Assembly: GCA_963662155.1 (NCBI GenBank)
Contig: OY759266.1
Coordinates: forward strand, 2,750,639 to 2,814,638
DNA from: Lamellibrachia columna
Taxonomy: Eukaryota > Annelida > Polychaeta > Sabellida > Siboglinidae
Length of the DNA stretch: 64,000 bases
Direction of reading: 5' to 3'
The notes beneath the pieces were generated by a model. That model worked only from the letters and a program-made list of their open reading frames with translations, was not told the origin of the DNA and made no database searches. A program made the position numbers and the translations under genes. This document shows positions 34,986-47,202 of this stretch, one piece after another. Position 1 is the first letter of the stretch, and every line of letters starts with the position of its first letter.

Positions 34986-37455
34986 CTGCACAATAAACAC
35001 ACTTTGTTTAATACAACAATATCCAGGTTACAAGCCAACGGGTCGCAGACCACGACCCATACGGTGTCTATACTTGGCAAGGACTTGCATTCCAAGGAGG
35101 CGTTTTAGCTGTTGGCTAAAGAAAACCTGTTCGTGGTTACCGAACAACACCAACTGGACACACTGTGTTCAACCTAGGCCTCGACCTTGACCCCTTGACT
35201 GCATGGGACACCACAAGGTCATCCACGTAAACGGTAAAATATCAATATGATTTATTTAATTAAAATAAACTGTCTTCAAACTTGATTGGCGGAGAGCACA
35301 GTTAACAATCAGTTATAAGATAAAAAATACACTACAACATAATCACTCGTCACTGTCTCATTCCAGTAGATGCTGGATGGACATGCAGACATTACAACGC
35401 TCCACTAAGCCACGTAATCGTTATCTTGAGACATGTCTCTACCTGCGAATAAACAGCCTCACCTCGTATAATCGACAGTCTACGTGTGTATTTCCATATA
35501 GATAGGAAATGGTGGTTACATCGCCTCTGTGCTTGCTGTGTCTCACATTCCGCGGTGTTTGTCCTCAGTCACGCTGGTCGAAAGGTGTTGTAAGTAAGTT
35601 AGTAAGTTAGTAAGTAAGTAGATCTTTTATTATAGTCTCACTCCATACATTACAATACACATGCCTACATCCATTGTATACAATACATACATTGTATACA
35701 AATGAGAGTTATGAGAGACTGTCAAAACAGTGAGACAATTATTAGAAGAATACAAATCTGTACATAACTGAGACTTTGGTTGCGAAGGGTCTTGGCTGGC
35801 TTAGAGCAGTACGTCGATTGATGAATCTCGCAATAATGAAGTAATTTACAGTGCGTCGAGATCTGTTCACAAAAACCTGCAGATTACTGAATAAAACGGA
35901 TTATCGAGGAGCGGACTACTGAGGTTTCACGGGGGGGGGGGGAGGGGGCTACATAGCGTGACCACGTGCGCGCTCAATTGGAAATGAATCTGTATTATTT
36001 TAAACACCGTAAAGGAAAACATGTTTTATAAATATACTTAAAGTGAGCTTAGACATCTGCTGGGTTGAGAATGACGTGTTTTCCTGTAGTATGCCATAGT
36101 CACATCATCATCATCATCAAAGTTCATTACTTGCGTTAAACATGTGTTTTGCTTACTAACATTTGCTCCTAACTAACTTGTCTAGAAACCCCTCAACCTT
36201 GTAGATCCTCGTGCTTCCTAATATTTTGTATGGACACATCTGCCCCTACTTGGCGACAATGGTCATTTATCATCGTCACCAAACTTACAACTCAAGATAA
36301 ACAAGTTATTCTTGGCCGCTTCCCAGAAGACTGGGAGAGAGTCATGTCAATCATTCCCCTCTGGGAGCTTTATGACTGTGGTAGACCAACCGCTGTGTCG
36401 CCCGTTTAAAGAAAATCTACAACAATTTTCGTTGCCCCAAAGACTGGTTTATGGCAACATTGAATTTATTAGTGTTTATAAAAATAATACACGATTTGGC
36501 GATGAATTAAAATACACTATGTTTGCGACATATATCGAGATCGCTTAACAGTATTTAAGACAAATATTCATCGCGAACACCCAGAGTACACTTTGAAAGA
36601 TGTGTATGTTCAGATTCGTCTCTTTCAGATCAAAGAGCGGTCATACCTTTAGCAGAATGGTCAGTGTAGAAGCCACTGAAAGATGCACTCGAGAACAGCA
36701 TCAATAAAAAGAATATATTTATAAAAGTATAAGTAATAGTAGTTTTAGACCAGATGATAAAATAAACGTATGCTATTCGCTTTGAAAACTAGCCTTTATG
36801 TATAGTTCATTGTAATCCCACGAAAGACGTGCCAGTGTGCCTAGGATGTCTTCCTAGACGGCCTTCATTACATAAACGTAATGAATTCCTCACTACAGGG
36901 AACCCGTTTCAGACACGAAAACGCGGGGAATGTAGACTACATTAGTAGCGTGATTTATGGTCCAGAAACTCGTGGCCTCGTCGACACAGGCAGCCTGTAA
37001 TGATAAGCTACGACCAACGAATCGGTGTCATTTATCTTTGTTGCTCTAGGTCAATTATTCCGACCTATATTGCTCGTTATTGGGTTTTTTCGTTGTCATC
37101 TAACGCTGGGCGTAGATAATGATCGATACATCGGAAGCTGGAAATAAGCAAAACATAAATCTTTTGTTCACAATGAACAAATAACATGCAATCTGGCAGT
37201 AATAGCGATCTACAATTCGGTTAAATGAAAATAAGCAGATCATTAATCTATTGATGGTTATAAACACATAAGATGTAGCATTAGTTGAGTCTTTGCACGT
37301 CTAGCTAAAGTCGCTGCAAAAAGATAAAGTAGGCTACATTGCGATATTGACTTTCCCATTGAAACCAGAGCTGAGCGTCAGTCAGGCAGTTTCCTGTGCG
37401 CACAATTACGATTCGGTTTTAATTAAAAACCTGTACACTTTAACTTGTGCCTTGT
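34986..37455. other. Unique sequence, no gene recognised
   Basis: About 2.5 kb of mostly unique DNA. It has a small gtaagtta tandem at 35592-35625, short catacattgtatac repeats near 35650-35700, a G-run at 35932-35948 and an ATC run near 36107-36119. A frame at 36312-36548 (78 aa) has no recognisable domain. Confidence 0.5.
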
Positions 37456-37462
37456 CACCGAC

Positions 37463-37566
37463 CTTCAGTTGCGTTTTCGTCAATTCCTACTGTTTGATTT
37501 TCGAGAAGATCCACGTGGAAGATGATCCAGTCATTTGTCGCCCAAACAAACCGGATTCTGTCTTCG
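37463..37566 (-). other. Possible old exon copy B, paralogous to 30024-30150
   Basis: Read on - it gives RIRFVWATNDWIIFHVDLLE and NQTVGIDENATEGR. See copy A. The homology continues for some tens of bases past the NATEG end into a shared tttttaWttaaaac block, so the duplicated segment is larger than the putative exon. Confidence 0.35.
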
Positions 37567-37667
37567 TACACCGGGGATCCTTCCATCGTACACCGGGGAT
37601 CCTTCCATCGTACACCGGGGATCCTTCCATCGTACACCGGGGATACTTCCATCTTACACCGGGGACC
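37566..37667. repeat. 22-bp minisatellite containing ccggggatcc
   Basis: Four to five units of acaccggggatccttccatc followed by gt, with gatactt and gaccctt variants. It is the inverted counterpart of 29902-30023 with a shorter unit. Confidence 0.92.
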
Positions 37668-38064
37668 CTTCCGTCACTGTCACACGTCACATGCCTGCAC
37701 ATACGGCTAACCAGACCTGTTAATCCTCCCGTTTTGGGCGGAAGCCTCCCTGTTTTGGGACCCGTCTCCCGTCTTCCCGCGCGGGAAATTAAATCTCCCG
37801 TTTTTCATGATTCCTCCCGTTTTCCCCCAAATGTTCTGACCACGCTCCGTTTCTAGAAATAAATATTTCCCAATTTCCGTTGTGGCAAAACTTTCCGAAT
37901 AGCAACACTGTTAATAATCGTATTGTTGGATATTTCTGAATTCCCTCGCCACCAGAATTATGCTATTTACATTTTAATTTGATTGAAATTATCACGTGGT
38001 CTGCAAACATTGAATCCAATCAAGCGTTCCCGCGATCAGATGTGGCCTGCATGACAACATGGCG
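37668..38064. other. Unique sequence, no gene recognised
   Basis: About 400 bp, including repeated ctcccgttttggg-like phrases at 37725-37815. No exon was recognised. Confidence 0.5.
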
Positions 38065-38690
38065 AAGAGATCGTGTTTCCCTCACGGTCCTCTGTTAAAA
38101 AAAAGAAATATTCTTCGAAATTCAAGCAGTCGTGGGCCGCCGATATACATTGGATCGGGCGAAGTGACAGAGTCGAAACGTATGCATTTTGCTGGGTGCG
38201 TAATTCGCACGTCAGCGTGCCGCTGAGGGAGATCGTGGTAGTTCGCCATCAGACCAGATTACAGCACGTCAGTCTGGACAAAATATTGCTGCTAACGATC
38301 GCCTCACTTCGTTTTTTGTCTACCCCAAGGACCACGAGATCGTTAGGCGTGTCACGATGTAGTTCGCCATCAGACCAGATTACAGCACTTCAATCTGGAC
38401 AGAGTCGAAACGTGTGCATTTTGCTGAGTGCGTAATTCGCGCTTCAGCATGGCCGCGTAGGGAGCACGATGCAGTTCGCCATCAGACCAGATTATAGCAC
38501 GTCAGTCTGGACAAAATATTGCGGCTAACGATCGCCTCACTTTTTGTTGACCCCAAGGACCACAAGATCGCTAGTCGTGTCATTACTGCCGAAACCTTGT
38601 TTGCGAACATGGTCGCCGAGCACAATTTAACGTTTTTGTTGGCGAAACACTTCATCAAAATTGTAAAAGTTTCTGATATTGTTCAGTAAA
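38065..38690 (+). pseudogene. hAT/ZNF862-like transposase N-terminal fragment, internally duplicated
   Basis: The frame reads KKKKYSSKFKQSWAADIHWI and then GRSDRVETYAFCWVRNSHVS, ending VVVRHQTRLQH. This resembles the N-terminal zinc-finger region of hAT-derived proteins of the ZNF862/ZMYM type (KY--KF---W----PW---S----AFC--C-----V--GG--D---H--T-KH). The second cysteine position is no longer Cys. Further on, 38585-38690 reads ITAETLFANMVAEHNLTFLL and AKHFIKIVKVSDIVQ, like the next conserved region (E-LF--F--EHN-P). In between, a segment of about 190 bp beginning gtcgaaacg is duplicated with a spacing of 232 bp (38172 and 38404). Stops and frameshifts make it a dead fragment. No terminal repeats were found. 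Confidence 0.62.
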
Positions 38691-38868
38691 AGTATTATTT
38701 TATGTCTTTGATATCTTTTTTTGGCAGTAGTGAATGTTATCCTTTGACTGATGCGGAACGAATTCGTCGTTTGGTGACTAGACTTGTGATTTTGCATATC
38801 GCACAAATATCCAGTTTTGTCATTTCTGAAACGTAATAGGTCTGCTGCTAACGAGCAACTAGAAAGTT

Positions 38869-38879
38869 TAACCTGGGCG

Positions 38880-38946
<67 letters not shown>

Positions 38947-41323
38947 CTTCAAGTAAGGCCAGGTAAACACAGGCAGCAAACTATTACCAAAGTTTAACCT
39001 GGGCGTTGTCTTCAAGTAAGGCCAGGTAAACACAGGCAGCAAACTATTACCAAAGTTTAACCTGGGCACAACAAGTGTCGTTGTCTTCAAGTAAGGCCAG
39101 GTAAACACAGGCAGCAAACTATTACCAAAGTTTAACCTGGGCGTTGTCTTCAAGTAAGGCCAGGTAAACACAGGCAGCAAACTATTACCAAAGTTTAACC
39201 TGGGCGTTGTCTTCAAGTAAGGCCAGGTAAACACAGGCAGCAAACTATTACCAAAGTTTAACCTGGGCGTTGTCTTCAAGTAAGGCCAGGTAAACACAGG
39301 CAGCAAACTATTACCAAAGTTTAACCTGGGCGTTGTCTTCAAGTAAGGCCAGGTAAACACAGGCAGCAAACTATTACCAAAGTTTAACCTGGGCGTTGTC
39401 TTCAAGTAAGGCCAGGTAAACACAGGCAGCAAACTATTACCAAAGTTTAACCTGGGCACAACAAGTGTCGTTGTCCTCAAGTATGGCCAGGTAAACTCTG
39501 GCAGCAAACTATTACCAAAGTTTAACCTGGGCACAGCAAGTGTCGTTGTCCTCAAGTATGGCCAGGTAAACACAGGCAGCAAACTATTACCAAAGTTTAA
39601 CCTGGGCACAACAAGTGTCGTTGTCCTCAAGTATGGCCAGGTAAACACAGGCAGCAAACTATTACCAAAGTTTAACCTGGGCACAGCAAGTGTCGTTGTC
39701 CTCAAGTATGGCCAGGTAAACACAGGCAGCAAACTATTACCAAAGTTTAACCTGGGCACAACAAGTGTCGTTGTCCTAAAGTATGTCCAGGTAAACACAG
39801 GCAGCAAACTATTACCAAAGTTTAAATTGGGCACAACAAGTGTTGTTGTCCTCAAGTATGGCCAGGTAAATACAGACAGCAAACTATTACCAAAGTTTAA
39901 ATTGGGCACAACAAGTGTCGTTGTCCTAAAGTATGGCCAGGTAAACACAGGCAGCAAACTATTACCAAAGTTTAACCTGGGCACAACAAGTGTTGTTGTC
40001 CTCAAGTATGGCCAGGTAAACACAGGCAGCAAACTATTACCAAAGTTTAACCTGGGCACAACAAGTGTCGTTGTCCTAAAGTATGGCCAGGTAAACACAG
40101 GCAGCAAACTATTACCAAAGTTTAAATTGGGCACAACAAGTGTCGTTGTCCTAAAGTATGGCCAGGTAAACACAGACAGCAAACTATTACCAAAGTTTAA
40201 CCTGGGCACAACAAGTGTCGTTGTCCTCAAGTATGGCCAGGTAAACACAGGCAGCAAACTATTACCAAAGTTTAAATTGGGCACAACAAGTGTTGTTGTC
40301 CTCAAGTATGGCCAGGTAAACACAGGCAGCAAACTATTACCAAAGTTTAAATTGGGCACAACAAGTGTTGTTGTCCTCAAGTATGGCCAGGTAAACACAG
40401 GCAGCAAACTATTACCAAATTTTAAATTGGGCACAACAAGTGTTGTTGTCCTCAAGTATGGCAAGGTAAACACAGGCAGCAAACTATTACCAAAGTTTAA
40501 ATTGGGCACAACAAGTGTTGTTGTTCTCAAGTATGGCCAGGTAAACACAGGCAGCAAACTATTACCAAAGTTTAAATTGGGCACAACAAGTGTTGTTGTC
40601 CTCAAGTATGGCAAGGTAAACACAGGCAGCAAACTATTACCAAAGTTTAAATTGGGCACAACAAATGTTGTTGTCCTAAAGTATGGCCAGGTAAATACAG
40701 ACAGCAAACTATTATCAAAGTTTAACCTGGGCACAACAAGTGTCGTTGTCCTCAAGTATGGCCAGGTAAACACAGGCAGCAAACTATTACCAAAGTTTAA
40801 CCTGGGCACAACAAGTGTCGTTGTCCTAAAGTATGGCCAGGTAAACACAGGCAGCAAACTATTACCAAAGTTTAAATTGGGCACAACAAGTGTTGTTGTC
40901 CTAAAGTATGGCCAGGTAAATACAGGCAGCAAACTATTACCAAAGTTTAACCTGGGCACAACAAGTGTCGTTGTCCTAAAGTATGGCCAGGTAAACACAG
41001 GCAGCAAACTATTACCAAAGTTTAAATTGGGCACAACAAGTGTCGTTGTCCTCAAGTATGGCCAGGTAAACACAGGCAGCAAACTATTACCAAAGTTTAA
41101 CCTGGGCACAACAAGTGTCGTTGTCCTAAAGTATGGCCAGGTAAACACAGGCAGCAAACTATTACCAAAGTTTAAATTGGGCACAACAAGTGTTGTTGTC
41201 CTAAAGTATGGCCAGGTAAATACAGGCAGCAAACTATTATCAAAGTTTAACCTGGGCACAACAAGTGTCGTTGTCCTAAAGTATGGCCAGGTAAACACAG
41301 GCAGCGAACTACTACCAAAGTCG
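38869..41323. repeat. 75-bp minisatellite (with 63-bp short units), about 32 units
   Basis: The unit starts aagtttaacctgggcacaac, contains aagtgtcgttgtcctcaagt, and continues atggccaggtaaacacaggc and agcaaactattacca. Most of the units before about 39450 lack 12 bp (acaacaagtgtc) and are 63 bp; one full-length unit interrupts them near 39060. Both lengths are multiples of three, so one - frame stays open for 816 codons and a + frame for 512. Neither has complexity beyond the repeat. A GTT microsatellite sits inside the first unit. Confidence 0.97.
38879..38946. repeat. GTT trinucleotide microsatellite inside the first 75-bp unit
   Basis: About 22 GTT repeats lie exactly where neighbouring units have cgttgtcttc, flanked on both sides by normal unit sequence. 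Confidence 0.95.
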
Positions 41324-42691
41324 GGACCGTCTCAACATCACCGTCTCTTCATCCGTATCACATGAACCTGCAATGATACCAAATTGATGAACATTTTCGC
41401 CAATTCAAGAATATTTGTTTATGAAATAAAACAAGGAGATTGTTGACGATGACAAGAACATGTATTGATGGAAGTAATGTATAACACTGGACACGTCATT
41501 ACATAATAATTTAGTTAATATTTTTTTAGCTACACTGTTCAAATGTAATCACTTAGCGTTTCCCCCTCGGTTGCCTTCTTCGGGAATTGATTTCTTTGAC
41601 TATTTAGTTCTTGTGTTTACCAGATGCTACGGCATGTCAGCAACCACACAGTACGCCATCAGAAACATGTCAGCAACCACCCAGTACGCCATCAGAAACA
41701 TGTCAGCAACCACCCAGTACGCCACCAGAAACAATTGCATTGTTGACTCGTGTGATTCAAAGAAAAAAAAACAAAATGAGGCCATATTATATTGGGGAAA
41801 GACAATATCGATCGCGAATCAAGAGAAGAAGAATACTGACTCAGCCGCGCACGAGAGAGCCTGTTTGCCTGCCTTGCTATCTGATGAACATAAGAATAAC
41901 ACAGTCAGTCCATATCTAAAAGAAGGGTACCATTGAAAGAGTAAATTCGAATAGTTGTAATCAAAAGAAAACCTTGAGTGAAATCATTTTAAAGCTAACA
42001 AATATGTCAATTTGAAAAAAATGTATTCGATAAATTATGACAAACCTATGGACAATGACCTCAGTGATATTGTTTTTACCACATAAACTTTATAGTAAAG
42101 AAAACTTGTGCATATAAGTAACTATTCGTTAAACCAAAACGTGTAATAATTTGCTCCGCTAAGAGTCATAGGGTAAACTTTTGCTGCATTTTTGAGAGTA
42201 ATTTACCATTTTATCCCACGTAAAATGCTTCCAAACAGATTCTTTTCCAGTGTGGAAAGATAAACCATTTATTTTACTGGACTTTTTATAAGCAACATTC
42301 CAGCAAAATATTATCTGTATGTGAAAGAAGAACAAATGTTATGACTTAACGCCAGTTTACTAGACAATGGATACACTGTCTAGTCATGTGTGGTTTTGAT
42401 CACTGAGGACACTGCAAATGGTCAGCGAAATGTCACCAGTGGTGTAGGGAGTCTCCAGATCTGACGAGTGACGCAGGCCAGATACCCTTCTGTTTACTCA
42501 AACGTGTTTATTTTCGTGAAAGGCTTGACACATCAACAAGTGGCGACGCGGTCGTTGGCGCCTGGTGGAGCCCGCGACGTCATCAATTACGCCGCGCTCC
42601 CGTCGCCAAACCTGTGACGTCGAAATCAGTTACATCATGCTCCCGAGTTCTGTTGACGCGCGATTGCTGGTAGGCAGACAAGTAAAAAAGA
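41324..42691. other. Unique sequence with a small 33-bp array
   Basis: Three units of atgtcagcaaccacccagta followed by cgccatcagaaac lie at 41634-41731. Two overlapping + frames (41571-41936 and 41611-41919) run through them. No domain was recognised, so I do not call a gene. Confidence 0.55.
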
Positions 42692-43095
42692 CCTTGCCCT
42701 TGGTTATGAAGAACGCCTGAAAGAATGTGGTTTAACTACTCTAGAGACAAGGAGGCTAAGAGGATTGAAGTTTTAAGATATTGAATGGGTATGAAAATAT
42801 TGATAGAAATATGTTTTTCTCACCCAAGAAAGATAGTAGAACTAGAGGACATCAGACAAAATTAGTAAAGGATCAATGTAGATTGGACATCAGGAAGCAC
42901 TCGTTCTCACAGAGGACAATAAATGAATGGAACAAATTGTCTACGGATTGTATAACTGCTAGCAGCGTGAATATGTTTAAAAACAAAGTTAACACATATC
43001 GCAGGAGGGCTGGTTACACGTAGATGAACATTGTTGGACTCTCGATAAGCCAATGGCTTCCTTGTCCACTTGCCATCTGGGCCATCGTAAGCAAA
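42692..43095 (+). mobile_element. CR1-like LINE, 3' fragment
   Basis: Starts within the C-terminal coding part (YEERLKEC region), has a short deletion at the GDQIEVF site, and then an open frame (42781-43023) reading NGYENIDRNMFFSPKKDSRT to RRAGYT. The 3' UTR ctctcgataagccaatggct follows. The end lacks the ttgttaaatc tail. Very close in sequence to the copy at 26914-28424. Confidence 0.92.
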
Positions 43096-44671
43096 ATGAA
43101 ATTACAAAATATTCATTAATCGTTGGACATATAAACCATATTGAAACATATGTCGCAAGTAAAGTTCCCTTTTTTCACATGGCTGGCACTGAAATGTATA
43201 CGTAATGACATCATAACATGGTGGCATTATTTTCATCCATAACACTCTTGATCACGTGTGAATTATTGAACAACCTTCTATAAACTGCTTGTCATTGTTA
43301 TCCGGCCTTTGTAGAGACCTATTCACTGTTAATAGCGTAGAACATTTGTCATAGGCGACGCCACAAGGTCACGGTACTAATACAATTGGTTTAATTAAGT
43401 GCATTCGCATGCAACAGTTAATTTTCAACCATGTGTTCGTAGTATTATATTTAATTAATTGTATGTTGTCAACCTTTGGCTTTGCTTAGATATGTATGCT
43501 GTAGGGATAAAATTATTATAATTACAAAAAAACATCTAATTAATTATAATATTGATTATTGTTAGGTCAATGGAAAAATAGGAAAGTACTTAAGCATACA
43601 ATTTGTAAATATAAATTATTTTATTATGAAATTCACACTAAACTACCAAACTAGGACTATTTGCTTATCAGCTACCACTTGTCAGTCACTGTCAGTGGGG
43701 CATAGTGATATGGTGACACGGTGACACGGTGACATGGTGACACTGTGACATGGTGATATGGTGACATGGTGACATGAACACCAAACCTTCAATCGAGACA
43801 ACCCGAGTTCCAATCCTTATGATGCTGTTTCGAATCTTGGGCAATTTCATTCATGTCACATTGCATCAGCTGTATAAAAGACTACTTTATCATAGACAGT
43901 GATATGTGTATGACTATTCTTTGGCAAAAGGCTTTCACAAAAGATAACTTCATTTTGTATTATTTTAAAATGTACAAAGGCTAAACACAATGAAACAGTT
44001 AACATGTAACAGTATTTAACAAATGGAAACTCTCTAAAATGTCACGTAATGGTGCATTTTTTTTAAGAAAACGTGTTTTCTGATAAGTAAAAAAGTCGTA
44101 ATGTCATCTTAAAGGTAATTTTGTTTTCCAACAAATCAGTTCAACCTATATATTCACAAAAGTGCATGCTTTGATAAACGTATCCTTATGCCATGAAGAA
44201 TAGTAGAATAATGTTGATAACTATTTAGAAACTATCTAGCACATTTTTGCACCACCACATTGCATAACGCATCAACATGTGTGCTATTCCCCAGAAATAA
44301 GTATGTGAATGGGACATGTCAACTGATATTTTAAGCTTATCCTAGAAGTTTAAAGTTTTTTTCAGGTCATGTATATAATGTTAATCTAGTTGAGTCATCA
44401 ATTCAGACACATCTAATTACACCCCATATGCAGCGTATCAATTCTAATTCCACCTCAAAAGTGCCAGTTCTAATTAACGATTCCATAACGAAATAAAATA
44501 ATAATAATTTGAGTCAAGACACAGACTGACCTCATGACAATACTAAATGGTTTTCTGGCCCTTGGAATAATATATATACACTTCAATATTGACATCAATA
44601 TAGTACATCAATATTTAAAAAAATACAAATTTAAACTTACAAGCTTTAATGTTAGTAAGAACAAAGAAGTA
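43096..44671. other. Mostly unique AT-rich sequence
   Basis: A short ggtgacayg-type repeat lies at 43700-43777. Otherwise there is no array, exon or RNA gene that I can support. Confidence 0.55.
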
Positions 44672-45367
44672 CAAGTACTGGTGTCTCGGTTTCTTCTTCT
44701 ATCCTATGTTATGATAAATACAAAGAAGTACAAGTACTGGTGTCTCGGTTTCTTCTTCTATCCTATGTTATGATAAATACAAAGAAGTACAAGTACTGGT
44801 GTCTCGGTTTCTTCTTCTATCCTATGTTATGATAAATACAAAGAAGTACAAGTACTGGTGTCTCGGTTTCTTCTTCTATCCTATGTTATGATAAATACAA
44901 AGAAGTACAAGTACTGGTGTCTCGGTTTCTTCTTCTATCCTATGTTATGATAAATACAAAGAAGTACAAGTACTGGTGTCTCGGTTTCTTCTTCTATCCT
45001 ATGTTATGATAAATACAAAGAAGTACAAGTACTGGTGTCTCGGTTTCTTCTTCTATCCTATGTTATGATAAATACAAAGAAGTACAAGTACTGGTGTCTC
45101 GGTTTCTTCTTCTATCCTATGTTATGATAAATACAAAGAAGTACAAGTACTGGTGTCTCGGTTTCTTCTTCTATCCTATGTTATGATAAATACAAAGAAG
45201 TACAAGTACTGGTGTCTCGGTTTCTTCTTCTATCCTATGTTATGATAAATACAAAGAAGTACAAGTACTGGTGTCTCGGTTTCTTCTTCTATCCTATGTT
45301 ATGATAAATACAAAGAAGTACAAGTACTGGTGTCTCGGTTTCTTCTTCTATCCTATGTTATGATAAA
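44672..45367. repeat. 59-bp minisatellite, about 11.8 virtually identical units
   Basis: The unit begins aagtacaagtactggtgtct and continues cggtttcttcttctatccta and tgttatgataaatacaaag. I see no substitution between full units; only the outermost edges differ (gtaagaacaaag at the start, gataaatgcaa at the end). This marks a recent or actively homogenised expansion. Confidence 0.98.
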
Positions 45368-45780
45368 TGCAACTATCATCCACTTGGACACTAAGTTGTT
45401 ATCATTGTTGTGACGATCATGTTTGCTTTCAGGCTGTCTCAAAGATATGTTGAAATCACTCACATCATCATGGACCTCAACAATCATGGAAAGTGCATCA
45501 CATGGATTTATGGAACCACAAACAACTGAAAGCAGTTTTGAATTAATGAAGCACTGCTGAGTGTTGAATCCTGTTTATGCAGCACAATAATGGACTAGAA
45601 ATTTATAAATTGGGCTGCACCAATTGTCAATTGTCACATTGGGACAGTGACTATAATCAGGGGCGTCTGCAGGAATTTTCCAGGGAGGGGCAAACATTTT
45701 TGGGACATAATAAAGCATAGACATAGCAAAGCATACACCATGTATTCAACCATTTACATACAATGATGAAATATACTTTT

Positions 45781-46090
45781 TTCCAGTTACTGGCTGAATA
45801 AAAACTGCAGGCAACGCCTTTCAGACCCAAAGCGGTCAATCACGTCCTTGATGATGGCATCCTTTCTGTCCATCACCTTCTGTCGACGCACGCTAAGTAT
45901 GCACAGCCAGACATGTGTTCAGTAGACATCGTTGAACGAAGCCAGGTCTTAACTCGCCTCAAGGTGCTGAAAGACCGTTCGACTTGACAAGTAGACGCTG
46001 GAAGCACCAACGTAATAAGTGCGGCCTTACGATTGAGCCGGTGGACAACCAAAACTATGGTGTTTATTCGCAAGCAATGTTAATACCTCA
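45781..46090 (-). pseudogene. hAT transposase C-terminal (dimerisation) remnant
   Basis: The - strand reads LPASTCQVERSFSTLRRVKT and WLRSTMSTEHMSG, the conserved hAT C-terminal dimerisation motif (P-----ERSFS-L--IK--LR--M). After a frameshift it continues MDRKDAIIKDVIDRFGSERR and CLQFLFSQ and stops at about 45792. Upstream only fragments such as EVLTLLANKH can be followed before the minisatellite begins, so the catalytic part is gone. It lies just inside the element's left terminus, where a transposase 3' end is expected. Confidence 0.85.
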
Positions 46091-46196
46091 AACCCCACTC
46101 AGTCCTCGAGTCCCTTCCAGACAGCAGTGACTACACAAATATCTCTGATGACACGAACCCTACATTTGCATCAAATCCAGTTAATACGTCTACTCC

Positions 46197-46716
46197 TGAC
46201 CAACGTGTACTCCTGACCGAGGTCTACTCCTGACCGAGGTCTACTCCTGACCGAGGTCTACTCCTGACCGAGGTCTACTCCTGGCCGAGGTCTACTCCTG
46301 ACCGAGGTCTACTCCTGACCGAGGTCTACTCCTGACCGAGGTCTACTCCTGGTCGAGGTCTACTCCTGACCGAGGTCTACTCCTGACAGAGGTCTACTCC
46401 TGGTCGAGGTCTACTCCTGACCGAGGTCTACTCCTGACCGAGGTCTACTCCTGACCGAGGTCTACTCCTGACCGAGGTCTACTCCTGGCCGAGGTCTACT
46501 CCTGACCGAGGTCTACTCCTGACAGAGGTCTACTCCTGGTCGAGGTCTACTCCTGACAGAGGTCTACTCCTGACCGAGGTCTACTCCTGACAGAGGTCTA
46601 CTCCTGACAGAGGTCTACTCCTGACCGAGGTCTACTCCTGACCGAGGTCTACTCCTGACCGAGGTCTACTCCTAGCCGAGGTCTACTCCTGACCGAGGTC
46701 TACTCCTGACCGAGCA
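46197..46716. repeat. 17-bp minisatellite inside the hAT element, about 30 units
   Basis: The unit is tctactcctgaccgagg, with gacagagg, ggtcgagg and ggccgagg variants that recur irregularly. Confidence 0.96.
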
Positions 46717-46907
46717 AAGATAACAAGTAAACCTAAACTAAAGGCCATGCTGATAAACTGCATTCATTGATATGGATTTTCGCGCTGAATCTCGTTGAGT
46801 AGCGTTATAAGTCACGTGATTAGTTAAACGCTAACATATTTACATTTACCAACATATCCACATTCAATGGACAGTAATGTTATAATTGTATATAATTAAA
46901 TATAGCA

Positions 46908-46958
46908 GATATATATATATATATATATATATATCTGCTGTATTTACTTTTATACATA

Positions 46959-47003
<45 letters not shown>

Positions 47004-47010
47004 AATACAA

Positions 47011-47095
<85 letters not shown>
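46908..47095. repeat. AT dinucleotide microsatellites
   Basis: Three TA runs separated by short spacers. The spacer at 46930-46960 repeats the gcagatatat flank in inverted form (atatctgctg). Confidence 0.96.
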
Positions 47096-47097
<2 letters not shown>

Positions 47098-47202
47098 CGT
47101 AAAGTTAACATAAACTTTCAGCTCACGAATATACGTCCGAAAAAAATTCCAGATACAGGGGAGGCAAGTCCCCCCTTACCCCCACACCTGCGGACGCCCA
47201 TG

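Larger units (their letters stand above)
45658..47202 (-). mobile_element. hAT-superfamily element, degenerate, 1.5 kb
   Basis: The left terminus is caggggcgtctgcaggaatt at 45658. The right terminus, on the opposite strand, is catgggcgtccgcaggtg ending at 47202, so the ends are imperfect terminal inverted repeats. The flanking 8-mers actataat (45650-45657) and aatataat (47203-47210) match at 7 of 8 positions, a hAT-size target-site duplication. The interior carries a transposase C-terminal remnant on -, a 17-bp minisatellite (46197-46716) and AT tracts (46908-47095). It is immobile by itself. Confidence 0.85.

Noticed and set aside
34202..35925. Possible pogo/Tigger-type element (cagtgaactccgcttaataa at one end, gcggactactg at the other)
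   Set aside because: The ends look like such terminal repeats, and a TA precedes the left one. But the two do not match each other well, no TA follows the right end, and no transposase is readable.
38848..41298. 816-aa - strand protein of 25-residue repeats
   Set aside because: As a gene: no signal peptide, no splice context, ends in polythreonine from a GTT microsatellite, and the opposite strand is equally open. Kept only as a repeat observation.
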